A DNA stretch of 64,000 bases from Prorocentrum cordatum (Eukaryota; Sar; Dinophyceae; Prorocentrales; Prorocentraceae), in contig CAUYUJ010022404.1 of the NCBI GenBank assembly GCA_963575745.1, positions 140,001 through 204,000 on the forward strand. The letters run 5' to 3'. A program made the position numbers and the translations under genes. Under the pieces are notes generated by a model. That model was not told the origin of the DNA. It searched no databases and saw nothing but the letters and a program-made list of their open reading frames with translations. Below, in pieces: positions 52,804 through 61,842 of the stretch (the first letter of the stretch is position 1; each line of letters begins with the position of its first letter).

Positions 52804-54450
52804 GGGGAGCTCCGGAACGGCTCTTCCCTACTTTGCCTGGCTGCTTCTGCTTGCCCAGGCCAGAGGCTCAGGGGGTCTGGGTCCTCTGGGATGGGTGGGG
52901 CTGGTCCCGCCCTTGTCCTCGCGTGCGGCTCCTCCACTGCCTCGCTCTCCGAGCTCTCGACGGGGTCCGCGTCGTCGCTCGGGGGTTCTTCCTCTGCCTT
53001 CTCGTGCACGATCCTCTGGCGCTTCTTCGCAGGGATATCGTCCAGCTCTCCTGCTTTCACCATCTTGCGGGTTAGCCTTTCAAGGATGTCGACGTACTCG
53101 CCCGCTATCTCGCCCTGCTCCTCGTAGGGGGTGCCAGTCCAGCTTCGCGGTAGGTCCTCAAACATGGAGCTGATGCCCTCGATCAGGAGTTCGCGGGCCT
53201 TCCTCCTCCGATCTGGCCCTGTGGGATCGTTGGCCGGGACCCCGAGATGCACTCTGCTTCGTGGCACTTGTTCTCCCCGTCCAGGATGGCCGATGGCAGG
53301 GGGGTCTCGTCTTCCCAGGCTGAGTCGAGCGGGGTGGCCGCGCTCTGTCCGCGGGGGGCTCAAAACTGGCCCGGCGGGGATGCCTGGCTTGCGTCTGCTC
53401 CTCCTCACGCTTGCCGGCATCCCTCGCACGACGGGCCCGGCGGCGTTCCTTTGCTTCTGCCAGCTGCATCTGCAGCTCCCTGATGCGTTTCTCTTCCTCC
53501 TCCAGGACGCCCACCTCTGCAGCTTTGGCGGCCTCGAGCTTCCTCCTTATGCTCTCCAGCTTTATGCTGTCGGCTGAGCTGCCGCCGCTGCTGGATCCTC
53601 CGGCGGGGGCCTCGCGGCTCTGCCTCTGGAGGGCCTGGGCAGCGGCCAGCTGGAAACGCTTTCCCCCGGGGGGCGGCGGGGGGGCCCGCCTGTTCCAGGC
53701 GACGCCAAGCTCCGGGCTGCCGAAACCCTGGGAGCTGGCTCGGTCCGCGATCCTCAGCGTGACGCTGCGGTGGGAAGCAGGAGTGGCTTCATTCTGATGC
53801 CGCGGCGCCTCCTCGCGCTCCTCGTCCACAGTTCTCTTGGCCCAGCGCGGCGCCCAGGTCGCCCAGTTCTCAATCTCCTCTCGCCCGATCCAAAGGATGA
53901 GGCGCTCCCCAGGTTCGACTTGATCTTCGTCTTCCAGAGGTGGTCCTTCTGCCCCCGCGGTGTCCCCTTCTTCGGTGTAGGCGAACAAGCGAAGCTCCTC
54001 GGGGCTGAGGACGTCGTCGCGCTGCCACCTGCAGGTCATGAGGACGCCCTGGAGTTCGTGGGTATACATGGGGGCCCCGGGGATCGGTATCCACCGGTCC
54101 CCTCGCTGCGGGAGGAGCACCTTATGACCGGCTCGTCGGCTTGCTGCTCGGCCTGCCTTGACTTCTTGACCCTCCTGGGTGGTTCCTTCTCCTCCTCTTC
54201 CTCCTCTTCTTCTCCTTCGTCTCCCCCAGGTTCGTCGCCTCCACCGTCTCCTCCAGGGCCTGGTGGCGGTGCTCCTCGGTCGGGGTCTCTCTTCCTCGCT
54301 TTGTTGCGTTTCCACCCTCCTCTCTTCTTGTCCCTGTTCGCGCACTGCCATCCCTTGGGCCCTGCTGGGTAGTCCTCCTCCGCCTCTTTCTCCATGACTG
54401 GCACGTCCTGGAGGCGAAAAAGAGGGGGGGGTCCGCCAGGTGACCCCTGT
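52804..54450 (-). CDS. Retroelement linker: acidic, coiled-coil region
   Basis: Continues the retroelement polyprotein upstream of the insertion, spread over three frames. From about 54420 to 54110 it is highly charged (EEEEEEEKEPPRRVKKSRQ). A globular stretch follows (about 54095-53840) with MYTHELQGVLMTCRW and LILWIGREEIENWATWAP. Then comes a Glu/Ala/Arg coiled coil (about 53560-53400) and a last segment (about 53210-52950) with SMFEDLPRSWTGTPYEE and DILERLTRKMVKAGELDD. No enzyme is recognised; a nucleocapsid or linker role before the reverse transcriptase is possible. The frame ending here is the one rejoined with 41247-42460 when the transposon is removed. Confidence 0.5.
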
Positions 54451-57400
54451 CGCCCGCCTCCGCCGCCATCTTGTCCCCAGCCCGCGTCGTGACGATGGGC
54501 TCGAGCTTCTTCAGGAGCTTCGCGGGGGGGGCCCCCGCCCCCGCGGCCTTGACGACTTCGGCCCAAGCAGCGCGCAGCTTCGTCGGGTACTGGCCGGCGT
54601 AGCGTGTGCGTCGACGTCCGCGTTGACCGACCTGGAAGCCAAGGGTGCTCAACTCCTCCCGGAGGGCCTTGGCCAAAGAGGGGGCCCCGCTGGGGACGCG
54701 TCCTCCACCCTGCAGATGTGGGGGGGGCCAGTGCGAGATCTTGGCCACGAAGTTGTTGGCCTGGTCGCGCCCGTAGTAGAGAGCCATAGTGCCCTCCGGG
54801 AGTTCCTCGAAGGCTTTCCTTGTGCGTGGCTCGACGCGGCTCCAGTGGAAGTTCGCGGGCCCCAGCTTGCCAACGAGGTCGTTCAGAGGGCGCAGCAGCT
54901 CGGGCCCGAGCTGCGGGGTCTCCAGGGCTTTGGCGCCAACGGCGAGACCTTGGGCATGCGCGCCCGCGAGGGCCAGCCGATTGGTCAGGCTCAGGATGTC
55001 CCAGGTGCTCAGAAGGGCTGAGGGCGGGCCCGGAGGAGTTGTAGTGGTCGATCTGGGTCTGGGTCAGGTCGTAGGGGAGAGGCCCCTCCAGGGCGACGTG
55101 CTCGTGCTGATTGGTGCAGCGCCTCGCCAGGGAAAGCGCCCAGGGGTAGAGACCTTTTGAGACCATCCAGAACGTCAGCTTGCGGTGCCGCTTCGCGGGC
55201 TCCTCCGGGGGCCCGAGTCCCCATTCGCACATGACGACGGATATGATTCTGGCCCCTGTGCGCTTCTGCAGCTGCTTGATCCTGGCCCGGTCCCAGATCT
55301 TCGGGTAGCGCCCGTCGCTGGCCGTGTTCTCGAGCATCCACTCCCGATCGTTGGCGTCGAGGCGCTCGCAGAGGTCGGCGGCGAAGTCTGTCATGATGTT
55401 GCTCTCGATCTCCGCCTGGACGGTCCCGTCGCGGTCTGGGTGCTCGAACGTGCGAGTCCCGCCATTCTTGAGGCACCAAGCCGAGTGGGTCGTACACGGT
55501 GGGGCCAGCTGGTAGACATTCGCCTCATCGGGCCCTGGTGCGCCTCCAGCATCGAGAAGGAGCCGTTCTCGCACCTGTGGGTCGAGGATGTCATGCTCGT
55601 CCTGTGGCCCGGCCTGGGCCAAGGGGTCCTTGAAGTACTCGGCGGGCGGGGCTGTCTGGAGCCCAGCGTCTCGCATCGTCTTCGTCCAGTCCCCAGTGCC
55701 CGCGAAGATCTCGCGGGTGCGAATGCCCCGCGCGAAGGCCGGCCTGCGCAGGAGGGGCGCGAGGCCGGAGAAGTCCTCCTCCTCGGGCTCCTGGTTCCCG
55801 ACGGCGCCTTCACGTGTTGGGAGCTGCGCCTGTTGCATGCGCTTGCAGTGCATGCAGGGAGGTGGCCGGCTGGGTATCACAGGCCCCGCAACCTCCTCCG
55901 ATTCCAGGTGCAGCTCCCAGCCTACCGTGAGCAGCTCCCGGACGGGCTTCCCAGCGAGTGTCCAGGTCTTGAGGATCTCCCCAAAGGCCCGGCCCCGCAG
56001 GTTGGATCCTTGGCTGGCGATGGTCGGCGGCCGGAGGACCCTCATGTGGCCGCGGTGGATCATGACATTGACCTCCTTCTCGCTGGTCTGCGTCGGCAGG
56101 ACGGAGTCTATCTCGAGGTGGTTCCAGTGGTTGGTCCTCCAGACCCTGACGGTGGTCTTGTTGAGGGCGCTCGGTGGGAAAACCGCGATGCACCTGAAGT
56201 CCTTGTCGTGGTGCGGGTGTTGGACGTCGTGGCAGTGCATCCTGAGCTCGGCTTCGCGCGGTGAGACGAAAGGAGGTGCGCTTCCCAGCGCGGCGGAGGC
56301 AGTAGTAGCACCGTCCCAGAGCTCTCGGCGGAGCTGAGCAGCCAGGGCCTTGACGGCCGGCGCGTCAGGCTCCTTGTCCTCCCACAGCAAGGCTGCCGCG
56401 ATGTGGAGAACCAAACGCTGCCTGAGCTCTGCGTCCCCCTCCTTGAGACCAAGTCGGGTGCGCATCTCTTCATCGGGGTGGAGCTCGTCCTGGAAGTCGA
56501 GGTAGTCCCACTCCTGGTCCTGCACTGTGAGCTTCCCACGCCCCACCCCAGCATCTTCGTCCCAGGTGGCGCCTCCGATGCTGAGGTCCTGCGTGCTGCT
56601 CCTCCCGGCCTTCGACCCGATTTTGTCGAGGGCTCGTCCTGCTTCCTCGGCGAGCGTTGGCCCCCCGTCACGGGTGGCCTCCAACAGGATCTCCTCCAGG
56701 CTCAGGGAGCTGCCCTCGGAGCTGGCGCGCGCGAGCCTGGCCAGGACGCGGGAGTGCAGGTAGTCGCCGATGTCGCCCAGGGTCGCGAGGGTCCCGTCTT
56801 CCAGGATCTTCTCGATGATGTTCCATCTCTCGAGGGCGGCTGGATGCGTCGTTTCGCCGGTGCCCTCCACCGCGGGCGCGTGAGCATGGGCGTCCAATAG
56901 GCAGTCTTCCTCAGGGCCCTGAACCGCCTGTCTGAGCTCCTCCTCGAGGGCGGTGGTCTGGATATCGTCGAAGGCGGCGGGGGGGGACCAGACAGCCGGC
57001 GAGCCTCCCGCTCGGCTGCCTCCTGAGGCTGCCCCGGGCGCCTCCCCGGCGCTCCCGCCAGCCCTCTTGCTGTCCGCTTCGGCCTTGGCCTGGGCTCGGA
57101 GCTGGGCTACCCGCCCGTCGACCGAAGCGGGATCAACCTTGGCTCCCGACTTCAGGCCGCCGCGCCTGATGAGCTGCGCCTGCGCAGTCCAGTCGAGGCT
57201 GCCGAGCCCCTTGATGGCCTCGTGGGAGTGAGCGCAGGTTCCCGCCGCCTTGGGGCAGCCAGCCCAGGTACAGGCATCCCAGCAAATGACTTTCCCGTTC
57301 TTGTCACGGGGGGCGTGCTTGACGGAGCGTCCGGTCTCGCTGGAGGTCAGCGCCTTGCCCGCTGGGTAGGCTCGAGCGGCGGGCCGCTTCTTAGCCGCAG

Positions 57401-57476
57401 CCTTCTTGACGGCGGCCCCTGCCTGTCCTGCGCCTATGCCCAGATCCCGCAGGTGCCTCTTGTTCGGCCGGGACAT
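54451..57476 (-). CDS. CCCH finger and methyltransferase-like domain of the retroelement
   Basis: Starts at ATG 57476 (MSRPNKRHLRDLG). A basic N-terminus is followed by a C-x8-C-x6-C-x3-H zinc finger at residues 65-84 (CWDACTWAGC...CAHSHE), typical of RNA-binding nucleocapsid-like modules. Residues of about 580-790 (about 55735-55110) resemble a C5-type methyltransferase fold: REIFAGTGDW (SAM-binding motif I), YQLAPPCTTHSAW (the Pro-Cys motif), WMLENTASDGRYPKIW (the EN motif) and CEWGL...KRHRKLTFWMVS. Comparable domains sit before the reverse transcriptase in dinoflagellate retroelements that I recall. The frame shifts near 55020; beyond it the better frame (SLTNRLALAGAHAQGLAVG, then MALYYGRDQANNF) runs to about 54430, where an eight-G run shifts it again. 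Activity is uncertain. Confidence 0.6.
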
Positions 57477-58575
57477 GCTCGTCGGCTTTCCCGGCCTTGG
57501 GAGTCTTCGAGGGGCCAGCATGCAGGTTCTGATGAAGGAACCTCTGGAGCCGCCGGGCCTGGCGGGGGACACACACCACCTGATAGTACCCGTCCGGCGC
57601 GTCGAGGTCGTATACGTTTGGGAATGTCAGCCACGCACTTCCGGTCGGCCCCGTAGGAGCGAGGGCGATGGTTTTGATGTCCTCCCTGCGCGGGCTGGTG
57701 AGGCCCAGGATGCGACATACTTCCCCCCCTCCGCTTCTCCCGAAGCTGTTCGCACCAGGTCGCGGCGAGCTCTTCCCAATGGCTGTGCACGTAGTCTGCG
57801 GGGAAGGCCACGTCGTCCTCCTCGCAAGCGAGGCGCAGAGTCTCCAGGGCCCGGCGCCTCTCCGGCTCGTGCATACGCCCATAGACCAGCCCGAGAACGG
57901 TGATGGCGTTCTCGGCCTGCCTCACCCACTGGGAGAAGACGACCGGGTGCCGGGGGCGCGGCTCGAGCTTGCACGTAGAGGGCATAGTGTAGGCGTCGAA
58001 CACTTCCGCTTTGCAGTGGGGAAAGTCGGCCACGGAAATCGACCACTCGGCTAAATCCTTGTGGTCCCGCCCCCCCCAACAGAAGGCGGCAATGCCGTGC
58101 GCCATCCTGTTCGTCACCGTGGTGGGCCAGTTCACCGCCTGCATCACGTGCTTAGCGTGCTCGCAGGCGCGTATGAGGCCATGGAACAGCTCCCGCCCGG
58201 TCAGAGTGCCGCAGACCTCCACATCGAGAGTGTCGCAGCCCCGGGCCAGGTACACGTCCAGCTCTTCGGCTCGCCCGATGGCACCAAGGGTGCCCCGCTG
58301 CGCCACCTTCTCCTCCTCGCCGGACCTGCGGAGGCTGTCCACCGCCTGCAGCAGCCGCATGCTGTCCAGGTGTTGCTGCTCCTGGCCGTTCTGGAGGACT
58401 TGCGCGTAGGTGGTGAAGGCGGCCGAGGGGTCGCTTTCTCCAGCTCCTGCGGCACGCCAACGATCAGGCTGCCCTGGGGGTTTGACCAGTCCCCCATGCC
58501 CGTAGGCGCCCCGGCTGGTGAACATTTGCCCGAGGTTCGGGACGAGGCCGGGCATCGAGCCCAGGGGGGCAAGGC
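57477..58575 (-). CDS. Gag-like region of the retroelement
   Basis: The region from about 58570 to 57725 is one clean frame of helical, non-repetitive protein (ELFHGLIRACEHAKHVMQAV, MAHGIAAFCWGGRDHKDLAEW, AVFSQWVRQAENAITVLG-type sequence, HSHWEELAATWCEQLREKRRGG). It has the size and helical character of a capsid domain and lies just upstream of the CCCH finger, the usual Gag order. It is joined upstream by a frameshift near 58566 (G6 run) and downstream by another near 57725 (C7 run), after which a conserved-looking stretch (TGSAWLTFPNVYDLDAPDGY) continues to about 57500. The Gag assignment rests on position and fold type only. Confidence 0.5.
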
Positions 58576-61500
58576 GCGTGGCTCCGGTACACGCACGCCA
58601 GGCGGGGTGGCCGGCGGCGGTAGGGGCGGAGCACTCGTCGCTGCTGCGTCCAGCCCAGGGGGAGCCACAGGTTGACTGGGCTCCTGGCTGGTGTCTGGTC
58701 TGCGCTCGGCGTCGAGCTTCAGGAGGCCGCTGGCGAGCGGCGGGTTCACACCTTCGTCTCTCTCGGCCCGAACGCGCTCTAGCGTTTTCTCCCACCGATC
58801 AATGTGCGTCTGGTACTTGGTTCGCTCATCGACTCCGCTGCTGCGCATAAGGCGCTGGGTGTACTCGATGAGATGCTCCAGAACGACGGTGATGTCTTCG
58901 TCGTAACCAGCCGCCGCGCTCTGCAGCGCAGAGGCGTCGTCTGACCCCTCCTCATGGGCTGCAATGTACAACCCCAGCAAGGCCTCCCCAGTGCTCTCCT
59001 CTTCGCGAGCCTTCCCCGGGCTGCGGGAAGAGCGGCGGGGGGCCGAGGGGGCCCGGTCGCCTTCTTCGTCCAGGCCCCATCCAACGCCAAAGGGCGGCTT
59101 GGGAGAGCTGCTGCGGTCGAGCCTCGCCCAGTGCTTCTTGAGCTGCGCGTCCATCTCGTCCGAGATAGGCTGTGGCACACCCTGGGCGTCGCCAGGGGTG
59201 CCCGCTGGGTGTCGGCACACAAGTAGGTCCCCACGGGCCCGAAGCTGAGCCCACTGAGGGCGGCTGATCCTCTTGATCTTCTTCCCGCCCACGGGGGCCC
59301 CGTTCCAAGGGCGCAGCTTCTCCCACATGGCGTTGCTCACGACAGTGCCGTGCACGCTGATCCCCATCTCCTCCGCTCCAAGCGGCGGGTGGTGCAAGAG
59401 CTCTTCGAGGTAGCCGGCGGGGAGCTTGGCCTGGTCGCTGGCTACAGGGGCGTACTCGATCCCCGCGGTCTTGAGGGTGAAGCAGATGCGCTCGTGATCC
59501 TCCGCGTGGCGGTCCTTGCAGCGCGGCTCCTCCACGTCTACCACGGTCGTGCTGCCGTCTCCCAAGGGCCCTTCCCCGGGTCTTGACTTTCCCAAGAATG
59601 CGACCCACTGCGGACCGGCGGCCCAATGCACCCGCACTCGTAGCACAAGGTGGTCGCCCTGCTCGGCCTTCTCGCCTGGGGCAGGACTGGCATCCCGCGG
59701 GAGAGGTACCTTCGGAGAAAGCGATGCCTCAAACCGATAACCAGCGGGCGGGCCCCGTGGTGAGGCTGGTGCGTCGCGAGGAGACAGTCCTGAGGCTGCA
59801 TGCCCACGGTGACTCTCGGGTCCTCGAACTCCGTCTGCTGGGGGGGTTGCTGCGGCGGAGGTGCCCGGCTCGCGCGCCCGCGGGCTGCGACTGCGGACTA
59901 CCCGACGCCTCAAGCCCAAGCTTGAGAGGATCCCGCGGCCCTGAACTGCTGCAGCTGCCTGTGCCGCTCTGCCCGCTTCTCCGCCCAGGTGAAGGAGACA
60001 AAGTGGCGCGCCCTCCGCGTTGCCGACCGCTTGGCGGTAGCAGGTCACCTGCGAGCACTTGTCACGATACCGTGAGGCCTGGTAGACCTGCGAGTGATGA
60101 GCGCAGAGGTGGGCGAAGGAGTTCCTCCCATCGCTGGGTGGCGGGAGGTCTGACGCCTGCCCGTCCTCGAGGAGCAGTGTGGTTGGCTCGGCCTCTGCGG
60201 CATCGCGGCAACCGTCTGGGGCCAGGGGGCGGGCGCCCCCACGAAGTACGATGCCCGCCCGAACTGCCTCGCATGGCTTATCCTCGGCCTCCACCTCCGA
60301 CTCGGATTCCTGATCGAGGACCTCTGCGACGCTCCCTGCAACGCCTGGCTCCGCAGCGCCTGTCTTGCGACGGCGGCGTCGCCGGCAGCAGAAAGAGCAG
60401 CCGCAGGATAAGATGCAATATGTGAACACAATGATCTTCCAGGTGCCGCGCCCCAGGTCGGTGAAAGTCCGCCGGAGCAAGAAGATGCCGCGGCAGGAGG
60501 TGAACCTGGCGTGAGAGCCGATGTCCACGATCGCCTCGGAGTCCAGCGCGGCGTACTCTTTGCAATGGTCCTCCCCAGGTTGATCCCGGCAAACCATGTT
60601 GCGGCACAGGTGGATCGAGCGGCCCTCGAGCGTCTCCAACTTCTGGCGGAGTGCGCGTGAGCTAGCCCCTTTCACGCTCAGGTAGTCTACCCAAAGGCCC
60701 CTCGGGTCGATCCGCTTGGGCTCCGCGAGGTCGATCTTCAGTGTGGCAACGTGGTCGTCAATCTTGACCAGCACATCGTTGGGTCGCCTCCCAGTCCCAC
60801 GACCCTTCACCTTCTTGCTGTAGTACTCGGTAGTCGTAGCTGGCCCGGTCTCTGGCCCCGTCCAGTGGATCTGGGCGAGGGCAGGCGGAGCCGGCGGCAG
60901 GTACCTCTCGGCAGCTGCATCGCCAGGCTCTCGCCGGCGGCACTTGAAGCACCGCGCCAGTAGACCAATCAGCCAGAGGGCGGCTGCGCATGGGGCCAAC
61001 AGAGTACGACAGATATGGGTAAGAAAGGCGAGCACCGCCAGGAAGGCCAGGAAGATGAACGTCCACGCCACGGCAGGCCATGCGGCTCCGAAGACCGTCA
61101 AGCCCAACTTCTCAAGGGCGTAGAAAGACCAGCCGCCGTCCTTGGTCAGCCAGCCCGTTTCAGCACGGGTGGAGAAAGCGCTCCCGAGGCTGTCCAGCTT
61201 CTCGCAGGCGACCCCGCCCATGCCACTCAGGCGCCAGGCCCGGGTGCCCTCGCTCAGGGGCCTCCACCCCGGCGCCCAGACACCCCAGCCGCCCACCCAG
61301 GACTCCTCACCACGTGGGTCGTCGGTGGGGTGGCTGCCGTTGTCGACTCCTCCGGCGGCGTGGACGGGGGGCGGGGGTGGCCCCCCCGGCGGCCCGCTGT
61401 CGGGCGGCGCCTGGGGGCTGCCTGCGGCCTCACCTCCCTCCTCGTGCTCGTCGATCTCCGCGCCGTACTCGGAGTCATCGTAGTACGGCACGGTGTGCCC

Positions 61501-61653
61501 GAACGGGACCTCGCGGGCCTCGGCCGGGCTGCCCCGCCCAGCACGGGCGACAGCTGTGCTGAGCGGCCCGCGCCAGTCGTAGGCGGTCGCGCCGGTGGCC
61601 AGCGCGATCAGCCCGCGTGCGGGGCCCGCCAGCGCCGGGCGCCAGGCGGCCAT
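58576..61653 (-). CDS. Membrane-spanning 5' protein of the retroelement
   Basis: ATG 61653 (MAAWRPALAG) is the first good start after repeat A1, 57 bp from its edge. The frame is open for about 1,025 codons. A Pro/Gly-rich N-terminal part (about 61500-61250) is followed by one or two strong membrane segments (WTFIFLAFLAVLAFL, ALWLIGLLARCFKCRRR; about 61085-60940). A Cys-containing ectodomain-like stretch (about 60840-60450, with HLCRNMVCRDQ) leads to another hydrophobic segment (WKIIVFTYCILSCGCSFCC) before a run of Arg (about 60440-60360). A His/Cys cluster (FAHLCAHHSQVY...CSQVTCY) and a longer globular part (about 59680-59150) follow. Tyrosine-recombinase retroelements do not usually encode membrane proteins. 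It may be a captured host gene or an envelope-like function; neither can be shown. Confidence 0.5.
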
Positions 61654-61709
61654 GGCACGCGCGCTTCCGGGCGCCCGAGGGCGCCCAGACCTCCTGAGGT
61701 CGGCTCCGG

Positions 61710-61842
61710 GGCTTTGAGCCCCGAGGCTTGAGCGGGAGAGAGGGAGAGAGAGGAGCAGGCAGAGGCAGGGGCAGGGAGAAAGAGTAAACCCAAGCCGACT
61801 GGGGAGGGCGGGGTCCAACCGTTTAGGACAAACAACTAAGGC
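61710..61842 (-). repeat. Split direct repeat A1 (5' end)
   Basis: About 133 bp matching 36187-36320 in the same orientation, with few differences, and ending at the same ...CAACTAAGGC edge. Beyond 61842 the sequence differs from that beyond A2, so 61842 is the inferred 5' end of the retroelement. Confidence 0.85.

Larger units (their letters stand above)
35893..61842 (-). mobile_element. Tyrosine-recombinase retroelement, about 15.6 kb plus insert
   Basis: One element read right to left. Its 5' end is repeat A1 (61842-61710). It then encodes a membrane protein, a Gag-like region, a CCCH finger with a methyltransferase-like domain, an acidic linker, reverse transcriptase, RNase H, a segment with C5-methyltransferase C-terminal motifs and a tyrosine recombinase. 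It ends with B1-A2-B2 (36544-35893). Repeats in the order A1-coding-B1-A2-B2 are the split direct repeats of PAT/Ngaro-type tyrosine-recombinase retroelements, which integrate through a circle rather than with an integrase. A 10,339-bp DNA transposon (42463-52801) splits the coding region. Several frame breaks are present, many at homopolymers, so this copy is either inactive or carries assembly indels. DIRS/PAT-like elements in dinoflagellates are expected, but this domain set is larger than the classical type. Confidence 0.85.
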
